A program made the position numbers and the translations under genes. Shown here piece by piece: positions 24,541 to 38,998 of a stretch of DNA of 64,000 bases. The notes under the pieces were generated by a model. The model ran no database searches. It saw only the letters and a list, made by a program, of their open reading frames with translations, and was not told where the DNA came from. Positions within the stretch are counted from its first letter, which is position 1. Every line of letters begins with the position of its first letter. Source of the DNA: Flavobacterium eburneipallidum (GTDB lineage: Bacteria > Bacteroidota > Bacteroidia > Flavobacteriales > Flavobacteriaceae); assembly GCF_027111355.2 (NCBI RefSeq), contig NZ_CP114291.2:3286001-3350000 (forward strand), read 5' to 3'.

Positions 24541-27066
24541 TTAATTTTTCATTTCACTTTCTGGAGCGCCTAGATAACTTGGTTTTAATCCTCCGGTATT
24601 GATTAAAATCCTTTGTAAAACAATTCCTGGTTCTAAAACACGAATACGAAGTTTATGCATTCCTTGTTTCGAAATAGTATGTTTTGTTGAAGAACGTATT
24701 ATGTGTTCAGCCTGCCATTTTCCTAATTCTCCACGATAATGTCCATTGAAATTGACAGTTTGTGGTTTTTCTCCATCAAATGAAATCTCATATCGTAGTC
24801 CTTTATTACTATTGAAATTAAGTGTTGGCGCCAACAAGAGTTGCACATCAAATTCCGCTGTGGAATCAAAGTGAATATCATATTCAACAAAGATATTTTC
24901 ATCTGCTTTCGGATACCCATTTTGAGGAAAAGTAGTTATTCCAGATTTTGTCTTTCCGAAATCAGGAATCACTTCCCAATGAATTCTTTTGGAATTATTA
25001 GAAGTCGAAAAATGTTCTGCTTCAATTGCAACATAACCATTACTTTCTTTAAATATCTTGCTGGTATTCATTTCTTTTTCAGAAACATAAGTAACTTCTG
25101 GTAACACATTTTTGCGCAAATCGTTCCAAGCTTTATATCCAATCCTCATTTGATCCATTATGTGAGTCCATTTTCCTCCGGCAATTTTATTGTTATACTT
25201 ATCCTGAAGAATCGAATCTCGTGCAAAAAAAGTTTTCACTTGGTTAGCATAATCATTAGCCAAAATATTTTTCTCAGCAGCAAGTTTTCTGTTTTTTGCC
25301 TGTGCAAAATACATTTCATACAGATTACTACAAGCGTCAATCGGATAAAGCACTAATTGAAAATAGGCGTCTTTATACTGATTTGGAATTTCATCATTAA
25401 TACGATACGCATCAAGTGCCAAATTTTTATAGTCTTTAACAACCGCTTCAAATTCATAATAATTTTCTAGACTATAGGTTTTACTGTCTAGCGTTTCTGG
25501 AGTAACTCGGCGATTGTATTTTGGATAAGTGTTTAATAGTTTGGCAATTTCTTTGGCGTGTTGCTTTCCGAATTGTTGAGCTGCCCAATTTTGAGTATAT
25601 TCAAAAAGATTCTGCGAATTGAATTCTTTAGGATTCCAAGCCATATCTAAAAAGAAACTAATCGGAAATTCCATAGGTTTGAGATCGCCAACATTTACAA
25701 TCCAAATTTTATCTACACCGTGCTCATAACTTAGGTTCATTTGTTCCCAAACCCTTTGAATTGGACTGATGTTAATCCATTTAGAGTTTCTTGGTGCTCC
25801 AACATAATCAAAGTGATAATACATTCCGTAACCACCTTTATGTAAAGGTTTGGTTGGATCTGGAAGCTTGCGCACATTTCCCCAATTGTCATCACAAAAC
25901 AGTAATGTTACATCATCTGGAACACGCATTCCCTTATCATAATAATCCTGAACCTCTTTGTATAAAGCCCAAAGCTGTGGTGTTTTCTCCGCTTTTTGAC
26001 CCGTTACTTTTTCAATAATCTGACGTTGATTTTTTACAATATTTTCGAGTAAAGCCGTATTTGTTCCTTCGCTCATTGCTTCATCTCCGTCACCTCGCAT
26101 TCCAATGGTAACTAATTTCTCCCAATTTTTACTGCGCTCGATTCCTGTTTTCCAAAATTCATCCAAAACCGTTTTGTTCTTTGAATAATCCCAAACATTT
26201 GGCAGGTTATTTTTTTTGATATATCTACGCCAATCCTGCTGTGCCAATGCCATTGGCTCGTGATGAGAGGTTCCCATCACAATTCCCATTTCGTTTGCCA
26301 AAGGTCCGCTGGCGACATCATCATCATAAAAAGCATTGCCCCACATTGCAGGCCACATATAATTGGCTTTGGAGCGAAGTAATAATTCAAAAACTTTTTC
26401 GTAAAACTGACTATTGAAACCTCCAAAAGTAGCTTTAGACCAACCACTTAAGGCTGGAGCCTCGTCATTTAGGAAAATCCCTCTGTATTTCACGGCAGGT
26501 TCACCATCGGTATAAATCCCTTTTTTGAAATAAATATTTTCTTTTTGTTTAACAGGAACATCTGCCCAATAATGCCAAGGTGAAACTCCAATTTGCTTGG
26601 ACAATTCATAAATTCCATAAATCGTTCCGCGTTTGTCGCTTCCAGCAATTACAAGGGCATCTTCCACTCCTTTAAATGGATTTTTAATATTCAGAATGAT
26701 AAATTTTTCGTTTTTACCTTTGAGTTGATTGCCATCAATTTTCTTTTGTTTGATTAAATCATCAATTATAGAATTGGTGCCAATTGTTCCAATTATAATT
26801 AGTGGCGAATTTTGATTTGGATTTTGATTAAAAATAGTGGGGTTATCTCCTGTTACTTTTTCAAAATCAGTTTGCAAATTATTTACTGCGCGCAGGATTC
26901 CTTTGTCCACTCCATCGTTCAAGAACAAAGAAAGACGTAATGATTTCTCTTTAATAATCACTACATCTGAACTTTTTTCAGTTGTAACAAAAGGCTCCGC
27001 AGCCTTTGTCGAACTAAAAATACAGATTGTGACTAATGTCAAAATATATTTTGAAAATTTTTTCAT
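24541..27066 (-). CDS. GH115 alpha-glucuronidase (short form)
   Basis: GH115 enzymes remove (methyl-)glucuronic acid from internal and terminal xylose of xylan. This 841-residue copy has a signal peptide to about residue 23. The family core shows VAGSDKRGTIYGIY-type residues at about 139-154, KYRGIFLNDEAPALSGW at 193-209, GTSHHEPM, GMRGDGDEAMSEGT at 322-335 and LFCDDNWGN. The C-terminal part (HWEVIPDFGKTKSGITTFP onward) is the terminal beta-sandwich. Compared with the other two GH115 genes it lacks about 100 residues between the helical region and that sandwich, where the others carry a BACON-like beta domain. It is the last gene before a strong terminator. Confidence 0.95.
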   Translation of the reverse strand: MKKFSKYILTLVTICIFSSTKAAEPFVTTEKSSDVVIIKEKSLRLSLFLNDGVDKGILRAVNNLQTDFEKVTGDNPTIFNQNPNQNSPLIIIGTIGTNSIIDDLIKQKKIDGNQLKGKNEKFIILNIKNPFKGVEDALVIAGSDKRGTIYGIYELSKQIGVSPWHYWADVPVKQKENIYFKKGIYTDGEPAVKYRGIFLNDEAPALSGWSKATFGGFNSQFYEKVFELLLRSKANYMWPAMWGNAFYDDDVASGPLANEMGIVMGTSHHEPMALAQQDWRRYIKKNNLPNVWDYSKNKTVLDEFWKTGIERSKNWEKLVTIGMRGDGDEAMSEGTNTALLENIVKNQRQIIEKVTGQKAEKTPQLWALYKEVQDYYDKGMRVPDDVTLLFCDDNWGNVRKLPDPTKPLHKGGYGMYYHFDYVGAPRNSKWINISPIQRVWEQMNLSYEHGVDKIWIVNVGDLKPMEFPISFFLDMAWNPKEFNSQNLFEYTQNWAAQQFGKQHAKEIAKLLNTYPKYNRRVTPETLDSKTYSLENYYEFEAVVKDYKNLALDAYRINDEIPNQYKDAYFQLVLYPIDACSNLYEMYFAQAKNRKLAAEKNILANDYANQVKTFFARDSILQDKYNNKIAGGKWTHIMDQMRIGYKAWNDLRKNVLPEVTYVSEKEMNTSKIFKESNGYVAIEAEHFSTSNNSKRIHWEVIPDFGKTKSGITTFPQNGYPKADENIFVEYDIHFDSTAEFDVQLLLAPTLNFNSNKGLRYEISFDGEKPQTVNFNGHYRGELGKWQAEHIIRSSTKHTISKQGMHKLRIRVLEPGIVLQRILINTGGLKPSYLGAPESEMKN

Positions 27067-27126
27067 TGTGTTTTTTTTACTCTTTCAAACCTCTCTTGAA
27101 AATTAAGATCTGAAGTTAATACTCTT

Positions 27127-29067
<1,941 letters not shown>

Positions 29068-29094
29068 TTATAATTAGTTAATAGAATCTGGTTC

Positions 29095-30282
<1,188 letters not shown>

Positions 30283-30363
30283 CTAATGGATGAAATTCAT
30301 CAGATTGGTACTATTCTTTCTGCTTGTTTCACACAATGAGTTGGTTAAAAGCTTAACTAAAAT

Positions 30364-31503
<1,140 letters not shown>

Positions 31504-31561
31504 TTAATAGTACTTCTGATTTTCTTCTCTTTTATATTTATGCCTTTTATTGTTAAAAAAT

Positions 31562-32851
31562 CTAATTGGCTTTTGAAGTGATAATTTGATAATTCCCGCT
31601 TAAATGCATCAAACTAAAAAGATACATCAAACCGTCATAGTAAGGGTCGAAATACCCATCCTCATAAGGTTCTAGTTTAGCATTCCAAACAGCGTGTACA
31701 AAATCTAAACTCCCTTTTTCATCATTTATTAATGCTGTTGTTGCGGCTGTAGAAACTAATCCAATCGAATGTCTTAATTTTTTTACTGGACCTGCTTGCA
31801 AAATAAATTCTGGCGTTGAACCATCAAGATTGAATTGATCTTCATAAGTATCCATTCCTTTTGATCTTAAAAAATTTTGAAACCGTACAGCATATTCTTT
31901 CTGCCATTTTTTATCCTTGCCAAACCAAGCATAATCCATAGCAATGTTCATAGGAACTCGCCAAGAATCATAACGGAATCCTGCTGGCATCCAACGTGTA
32001 GGATGCGGTTCTCCATTGAATTCGGTATAGTCGGAATTAAGAGCTGTTACAGGATGCGTTGCCCTATGAAAAAACACTCTTGAAGTATCTGCACACGCTT
32101 TATAAAATTCTTGATGTCCATCTTTTGCATATTCAGACCAAACTTCATAAAAAGCAGGTAAATGGTAGGATGGATCTGTCCAATTATAACTATTTCCTTC
32201 AGGAACAAAAGTTATTTGTTTGTGTTCCGTATTAATAAGATTATAGATATTGTCCGTCCCATCTTTTTTCCACATCGCATCTAATATTCTTCTGGCTTCT
32301 TTGTAATAATCTATTCCTGTGTCATTTCCCCATTTATTAGCAGCAAACAAAAGACTAGTTATATAATACAATTCCCCATCAGATGCTGATCCAGGCGAGT
32401 TTTGTTTCATAGTGACTGGATTTAAACTCCAAGCAAAATAGCCTTCTCGTGAACCGCTTTGATGTTGTAGATACGCTTTAGAAAATCTCCAAATTTTATC
32501 AAAAACCTCTTTTTTATTTAACTGAACTGCTACCATCATTCCATAAGACATTCCTTCGGTTCTTGCGTCCTTGTTTTTTACATCAGAAACATAAGCCATC
32601 GTATCATTCACAGTAAAATAAACTCGATTAGGGCCTTCGAAAACATCATAATAAGCTTTTGAAAGTTTCTTATCGATATCAGCCTTTTTGTAACCTGCTT
32701 CTTTAAAAACATTTCTATACTTTATAGACTCAAAAGAACCTTTTGATTTTTTCTTTTCTTGAGCAAAAACAATGGTCGAAGAGAAAAAAACAATCAATAA
32801 AGACAGACCTATTTTAGAAACATATAAATGCAAATATTTTTGGTTTTTCAT
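31562..32851 (-). CDS. GH8 xylanase / reducing-end oligoxylanase
   Basis: This 429-residue enzyme has a signal peptide to about residue 30. The GH8 (alpha/alpha)6-barrel shows acid Glu99 in ARTEGMSYGMM, the conserved Asp158 in GSASDGELYY and a further candidate catalytic Asp in RYDSWRVPMNIAMDYAW. In xylan loci GH8 enzymes are usually reducing-end xylose-releasing exo-oligoxylanases (Rex) or endo-xylanases; family GH8 also contains cellulases and chitosanases. Rex enzymes have a loop blocking the glycone end, which I cannot judge by eye. Export suggests periplasmic action on oligosaccharides released by the GH10 and GH30 enzymes. Confidence 0.9.
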   Translation of the reverse strand: MKNQKYLHLYVSKIGLSLLIVFFSSTIVFAQEKKKSKGSFESIKYRNVFKEAGYKKADIDKKLSKAYYDVFEGPNRVYFTVNDTMAYVSDVKNKDARTEGMSYGMMVAVQLNKKEVFDKIWRFSKAYLQHQSGSREGYFAWSLNPVTMKQNSPGSASDGELYYITSLLFAANKWGNDTGIDYYKEARRILDAMWKKDGTDNIYNLINTEHKQITFVPEGNSYNWTDPSYHLPAFYEVWSEYAKDGHQEFYKACADTSRVFFHRATHPVTALNSDYTEFNGEPHPTRWMPAGFRYDSWRVPMNIAMDYAWFGKDKKWQKEYAVRFQNFLRSKGMDTYEDQFNLDGSTPEFILQAGPVKKLRHSIGLVSTAATTALINDEKGSLDFVHAVWNAKLEPYEDGYFDPYYDGLMYLFSLMHLSGNYQIITSKAN

Positions 32852-32886
32852 ATTTTGTAATGGTTAAATTTTATTTGAATAACAAA

Positions 32887-33810
32887 TCATTTTTTTAGCC
32901 AAGCATTACTTTCAAGCCAATCTAACAATGGATTCATCCAATTAGGGTGCTTAAAAATAAATCCGTGTCCTCCTTTTGGATAAATGTGCATTTCGGCATC
33001 CACTTTATTATGCCTTAATTTTTCAAAATATTGAATGCTATTATCAACATCAACTGTGGTATCATCAGCAGTATGGGTTAGATAAGTAATTGGCGTATTC
33101 GCTTTTACTTGAAGTTCATTAGAAAACAAATCAACCTCTTCATTTGTTGGATTTTTTCCTAATAAATTATCTCTTGAACCTGTATGAGTCAAAGCTGTTG
33201 TCATACTAATAACTGGATACACTAAAATCTGGAAATCAGGACGCAGACTGGTATTTTCTTTATTTTCTATATAGGATTTCTCAAAATGAGTCGCTGCTGT
33301 CGAAGCTAAATGTCCACCTGCCGAAAAACCCATAATGCCAATTTTATTTTTGTCCAATCCCCATTTTTGAGCATTGTCCCTAACTAATTTAATGGCCTGT
33401 TGCGCATCTTGTAATGGTCCTATTTTTTTGTCAACCATTATGGCTTCATTGGGCAATCTGTATTTAAGTACAAAGGCTGCAATACCTTTTTCTGCCAATG
33501 CTTTGGCCGTACTTACTCCTTCGCCATTATAAACCACTACCGAATAGCCGCCACCCGGAACAATGATTACGGCTACTCCCGAAGCATTTTCGGCATTGGG
33601 TTTAAAATATTCAAGTGTTGGGATGGTTACATCTTTATACATTCCTGCACCCGACTCTTTTAGGGTTGATGGTTTTGAGTTAGGAATTTTAGAAGGGTAT
33701 AAAGTGATTATCTCTTGTGCATTAATAACCACAGAAAAGAATAGAAAATGCAATACTAAAAATAGCTTTCCTTGTGTATTATCCCGAAAACCTTTATTTG
33801 CTCTTTTCAT
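32887..33810 (-). CDS. Alpha/beta-hydrolase xylan esterase (BD-FAE/Axe-like)
   Basis: The 307-residue product has an atypically long N-terminus before the signal-peptide core, ending at about residue 32 (NAQE). The hydrolase fold shows the oxyanion motif VPGGGYS near 84-90, nucleophile Ser163 in GFSAGGHLAS and a C-terminal His (KGGHGFIFKHP). Proteins of this type in Bacteroidota are often labelled endo-xylanase B or acetylxylan esterase and include feruloyl and acetyl esterases. The context of CE1, CE6 and GH115 genes supports deacylation of xylan. It lies 35 nt downstream of the GH8 gene on the template, so the order of transcription is this gene first, then GH8. Confidence 0.85.
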   Translation of the reverse strand: MKRANKGFRDNTQGKLFLVLHFLFFSVVINAQEIITLYPSKIPNSKPSTLKESGAGMYKDVTIPTLEYFKPNAENASGVAVIIVPGGGYSVVVYNGEGVSTAKALAEKGIAAFVLKYRLPNEAIMVDKKIGPLQDAQQAIKLVRDNAQKWGLDKNKIGIMGFSAGGHLASTAATHFEKSYIENKENTSLRPDFQILVYPVISMTTALTHTGSRDNLLGKNPTNEEVDLFSNELQVKANTPITYLTHTADDTTVDVDNSIQYFEKLRHNKVDAEMHIYPKGGHGFIFKHPNWMNPLLDWLESNAWLKK

Positions 33811-33867
33811 TAAATAAAATTCATTTGGTTGGTTATAAATAGTATTTCTTTTCTAATCTTTACAAGC

Positions 33868-36747
33868 TTATTTAGCCTTCACATTTACACTTTCTATTGG
33901 CCCCAAATAACTCGGTTTTAGTCCTCCTGCATCAATCACAAATTTTTGAAAAACAATACCTGGATCAATCATCCATATTTTGAGAGTATGCTTGCCTGGC
34001 TTATCCATTTTATGCGTTGAGTTTTTTATTTTGATATGATCGCCAACCGATTTTGACCACCAATCTGCATATTCATAATCTGGTTTAACTTCACCTTCGT
34101 TCATATTAATGATTTGCGGTTGTCCCTCATCAATAGAAATAGCATATCGCAATCCGTCTTTTTTATGGAAGTCTTGAGTTGGCGATAAGTAAGTTTCGAT
34201 TGCTAAATTTCCTTCTTTGAAAACAGTAAAATCATATTCAATACTTGGTGAATTAGGACTCAAAGTTTGTCTGTTTGCCGTTACAGGCTCAACAATAATT
34301 GACGAATCCGTTCTTCCGAAATTTGGAACTACCGTCCAATGAACCTCTTTGGAGTCTGTTTTTCTAGTAAAATTTGCAGCTTCGAATGCTATTACGCCTT
34401 CATTTTCTACAAAACCTGATGCTTTTGAAAGCGTGTAGTGTATAGGAACTTTAACCACATATTCTTTTCCAGTTCCGGATATAATGATTTCGCCAATAAT
34501 ATCTTTTTTCGGTGCTTTTTCCCAATCAATACTTACATACACTTTTTCGTCAAACTGTATGGTTCCTTGTTCCTTGGAAAGCTTAATCCAATTGTCTTTT
34601 CCTTTAATGGTATAGTTTAACTTTTCCTCGCCTCGATTGATGATATCAACATAATAATTCTGGTTATTGATTGGATCAAATTGTGGCAGTTCCTCACTAA
34701 AAGCCCATTGTGCCTCCACACCAAGCCATCCCCATTGTGGTTTTTTTCCATATTCCAACAAATAGCCCAATTCAGCTGGTTTGTGAATTTGAACATAAGA
34801 AACAGCAGGCATCATATTCAATGGAGGGTGATCCCAATACGTATAACCAATATGGGTTTGTGACATCATATGGTTCCATTTTCCGTCTTTTAGTTCATGG
34901 TAGGCTTTTGCTAATTCAGCATCTTTTTCGAATAATTCTTTTACTTTATCCGCATAGTAATTTGCAGATGCTGCACCACGCTCGCCATAATATTTGTTTT
35001 TAGCTGCAGCAACATACATTTCGTTAACGTTTGCAGACATTTCAATTGGAGAAAGCACCAATTGATAAAATGCCGTTTTATATTTTTCTGCAAGCTTTCC
35101 ATAAACTTTTCTGCTCTTTTCGACCAGTGTATTGTATTCGTCAACAATTCTATCTGCTTCTCTATAATTTTCAAGGCTATAGGTATTTGGCGTTACCATT
35201 TCTGGAGTACGTCTAGCATTGTATTTTGTATAAAGTGAAAGCAGTTCTGCAATTTCATTAGTATATTCATTACCAAATTGCTGCTTTGACCAATTGGCAT
35301 AGTACTTTGGCAAATCTTCGGCTTGAATGGCATCTGGGTTCCAAGCATAATCCATAAAAAAACTGATAGGCAATTCCATAGGCTTGATATCGCCAACATT
35401 CGCTATCCATAAATTTTTCACACCGTGTTCATATGTGAGTTTCATTTGTTCCCAAACCCGCTCAATTTGGGTAGTGTTCAGCCATTTGTATGAAACCGGA
35501 GCACCCACATAATCAAAATGATAATACATACCGTATCCACCGGAACGATTTAAATCTTCTTTTTTAGGAAGATAGCGTATGTTTCCCCAGTTATCATCAC
35601 TGAATAGAATTGTTATATCATCATCTACCCGCATTCCTTTATCATAGTAATCCTGTACCTCTTTATAAATAGCCCATACTTGAGGTGTTTTTTCGGCTGG
35701 TTTGCCTGTTACCTCGGCAATAATTTCACGCTGATCTTTAATGATAGTTTTCAAAAGATCCACAGCAGTTCCTTCAGACATTCCTGCATCGCCATCGCCA
35801 CGCATTCCAATAGTAATAGCGCTTTCATAGTTTTTGTTCCGTTCAACTCCTCCTCGCCAAAAGTATTGAAGTTGCTTTTTATTGGTTTGATAATCCCAAG
35901 CACCTCCTTTGAACAACGACCATTCATTATGAGCTCGCATCATCGGTTCATGATGACTAGTTGACACAACAATTCCAAATTCATCGGCCGTTTTAGGATT
36001 CAATGGATCATCGACGTTAAACATAGTAGGCAACCACATTGAAGGCCATAAGTAGTTGGCTCTGTTTCGCAAAAGCAATTCGAATATTTTTTCATAGGTT
36101 TTGTGGTTAATACCTCCAAATTTTTCAACTGCCCAATTTCTGAATGACGGTGATTCATCGTTTATGAATATTCCACGGTATTTTACCGCTGGTCCATTCG
36201 AAACATAGTTGCATTTTTCAAGATATATTTCATCCTTTTTCACAATCGGTGCATCTGCCCACCAATACCAAGGCGAAACTCCAATTTCTTTGGAAATGCT
36301 AAAAACCCCATAAGCAGCTCCTCTACGATCACTTCCAACTATAACTAAAGCCTTTTTTACCCCAGGAAATGGGTTATCAACTGTTTGAATACTAAAACTT
36401 TCCCATTGTCCTTTAAGAGCGTCAAGGTTTATTTTCTTTTCAACAACTAATTGGTTTATCATACGATTGTTGCCAATTGTTCCAATGATAATAACATTAT
36501 TCTCCTGCAAATTATCAGCAAAAGAAACGACTGGTCGCTTACCTGAAACTTTCTCAATGTCGTCTGCAAAAAAATCGGACGCTTTTTTTACTAATATGTT
36601 CTCTGAGCTGTCGTAAAAAATAGCGGCAACATCTCTCTTTCCAACAATTGAAAAATTAGCGTTTTTTTTATCAATGGTGTTGCTTACAATTATTTGGGCA
36701 AATGATAAATAAGGCAATAATACCAGCAGTATTAAAAATCTTTTCAT
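33868..36747 (-). CDS. GH115 alpha-glucuronidase (long form)
   Basis: This 959-residue enzyme has a signal peptide to about residue 18 (LSFAQ). The core carries KYRGIFINDESPSF, GMRGDGDAGMSEGT and LFSDDNWGNIRYLP, all close to the family pattern, and the MYYHFDYVGAP segment. After the helical region it has an extra beta domain of about 100 residues (from VDIINRGEEKLNYTIKG) that resembles BACON domains and is absent from the copy at 24541. The C-terminal sandwich follows (HWTVVPNFGRTDS). It should release methyl-glucuronic acid from xylan polymer or oligomers. It is preceded by the CE6 gene by 82 nt. Confidence 0.95.
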   Translation of the reverse strand: MKRFLILLVLLPYLSFAQIIVSNTIDKKNANFSIVGKRDVAAIFYDSSENILVKKASDFFADDIEKVSGKRPVVSFADNLQENNVIIIGTIGNNRMINQLVVEKKINLDALKGQWESFSIQTVDNPFPGVKKALVIVGSDRRGAAYGVFSISKEIGVSPWYWWADAPIVKKDEIYLEKCNYVSNGPAVKYRGIFINDESPSFRNWAVEKFGGINHKTYEKIFELLLRNRANYLWPSMWLPTMFNVDDPLNPKTADEFGIVVSTSHHEPMMRAHNEWSLFKGGAWDYQTNKKQLQYFWRGGVERNKNYESAITIGMRGDGDAGMSEGTAVDLLKTIIKDQREIIAEVTGKPAEKTPQVWAIYKEVQDYYDKGMRVDDDITILFSDDNWGNIRYLPKKEDLNRSGGYGMYYHFDYVGAPVSYKWLNTTQIERVWEQMKLTYEHGVKNLWIANVGDIKPMELPISFFMDYAWNPDAIQAEDLPKYYANWSKQQFGNEYTNEIAELLSLYTKYNARRTPEMVTPNTYSLENYREADRIVDEYNTLVEKSRKVYGKLAEKYKTAFYQLVLSPIEMSANVNEMYVAAAKNKYYGERGAASANYYADKVKELFEKDAELAKAYHELKDGKWNHMMSQTHIGYTYWDHPPLNMMPAVSYVQIHKPAELGYLLEYGKKPQWGWLGVEAQWAFSEELPQFDPINNQNYYVDIINRGEEKLNYTIKGKDNWIKLSKEQGTIQFDEKVYVSIDWEKAPKKDIIGEIIISGTGKEYVVKVPIHYTLSKASGFVENEGVIAFEAANFTRKTDSKEVHWTVVPNFGRTDSSIIVEPVTANRQTLSPNSPSIEYDFTVFKEGNLAIETYLSPTQDFHKKDGLRYAISIDEGQPQIINMNEGEVKPDYEYADWWSKSVGDHIKIKNSTHKMDKPGKHTLKIWMIDPGIVFQKFVIDAGGLKPSYLGPIESVNVKAK

Positions 36748-36829
36748 TATTTATTTTTTAAAACATTTTCTAAAATTTCTCAATAAATGGTTTTATTGAT
36801 TTATTAGTAATTAACACAAACCCCCTATA

Positions 36830-37744
<915 letters not shown>

Positions 37745-37750
37745 CTATTG

Positions 37751-38986
37751 TTATTTAAATAAATCTAAATCTATCATTTCGCCCATTCTTTTATACCCCA
37801 ATTCATTTGGATGCAAAAAATCATTATCGTGCATATTGGATAAAATAGTCTTAGAGTCAGGTTCTGAAACCATTGCTTTATCAAAATCAATTACAGCATC
37901 AAAACCGCTGTTTTTATTTCGGATCCACGCATTTACAATATCTCTTGCTTCTTGTTTGAATGGAGCGTCATAAAAAGATTTTGCAAACGGCAAAATAGTA
38001 CAGCCGTATACTTTAATTCCTTTAGTATGTGCCTTTTCAATCATTACTTTATAAGCATCAATAAGTTCTTGTGCTCTAACTGGGGCATCTTCGGCTTTTC
38101 TAATTCCTCCAATATCATTTATTCCTTCGAGTAAAACCAACCATTTTACACCTTCTTGAGATAATACATCTCTATTAAAACGATCTAATGCCGTTGGTCC
38201 TAATCCGCCACGAACCACACAGTTTCCTCCAATTCCTAAATTCAAAACTCCAATATTCTCTGTACTTTTATTGGCTAACAAACGAGCTGATACTATATCG
38301 GTCCATCTATTTTGTTTATTTGTTCCTGATCCACGACCGTCAGTAATTGAATTTCCTAAACATACTATGGTCGCCGATTTTTTAGTAGCAATGACATCCA
38401 ATCCCATAATAGAATACCAATGATCTGTTTTTACTGCTCCAGCAAAATCTACATTATTTACCTGATCTCCTTGCAAAATATAAGAAGTGGTGCGGGAACC
38501 AGGATGTCCTGATGTTTTTTGAGAAGTAACTCCATAATGAATGGTAATAGCTAAAAGCTGATTGGGCTGCAATGCAAAATCAAAAGCATCTGAAAACACT
38601 TCCTGCTTCGGATTCATTGTTATACCAGCATTTCCATTGAAGCTAAGAATCTTTTGAGTTTTTCCATCAATGGTTGATCCCTCAACAACATTGGCTACAC
38701 TCACTGATTTTAAAACTGTAGCTTCATCACTAAAAATATTCGAAAAACGCAATCGCATACGCTTTCCTCCTATTGAAACTCTTATAATTTGTCGAAGAGT
38801 ATTATCCGTAAGGCCTGGAGCTGGAGGCATATTGTTTGGTTCAACTAACATCTGAGCGGTAGCCCAAGTGCCCACCCAATTTTGATTAGTTACTTTCTCG
38901 GTTGTTACTGTTTGATTGGATTTGCATCCCAAAACAAAAATGAGAAGACTAAAAAACAAAAAACATTTGATATGTTGCTTTTTCAT
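37751..38986 (-). CDS. SGNH/GDSL esterase lipoprotein
   Basis: The 411-residue product has a lipoprotein signal (FVLGC, Cys21). An N-terminal beta domain (about 35-195, VGTWATAQMLVEPNNMPP, RFSNIF) precedes the GDSL domain, with nucleophile Ser213 in CLGNSITDGRGSG, a GxND-like block (LLEGINDIGG) and the Asp/His pair in DFLHPNELGY. Proteins with this layout are widespread GDSL lipases/esterases. In this locus a deacetylase acting on xylan or its oligosaccharides is most likely, but no substrate is demonstrated. It follows the third GH115 gene by 12 nt and is surely co-transcribed with it. Confidence 0.88.
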   Translation of the reverse strand: MKKQHIKCFLFFSLLIFVLGCKSNQTVTTEKVTNQNWVGTWATAQMLVEPNNMPPAPGLTDNTLRQIIRVSIGGKRMRLRFSNIFSDEATVLKSVSVANVVEGSTIDGKTQKILSFNGNAGITMNPKQEVFSDAFDFALQPNQLLAITIHYGVTSQKTSGHPGSRTTSYILQGDQVNNVDFAGAVKTDHWYSIMGLDVIATKKSATIVCLGNSITDGRGSGTNKQNRWTDIVSARLLANKSTENIGVLNLGIGGNCVVRGGLGPTALDRFNRDVLSQEGVKWLVLLEGINDIGGIRKAEDAPVRAQELIDAYKVMIEKAHTKGIKVYGCTILPFAKSFYDAPFKQEARDIVNAWIRNKNSGFDAVIDFDKAMVSEPDSKTILSNMHDNDFLHPNELGYKRMGEMIDLDLFK

Positions 38987-38998
38987 ATTTTATATAAA

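Noticed and set aside
34050..34065. CAACCGATTTTG resembling the operator
   Set aside because: The right arm does not match and it lies deep inside the GH115 coding sequence.
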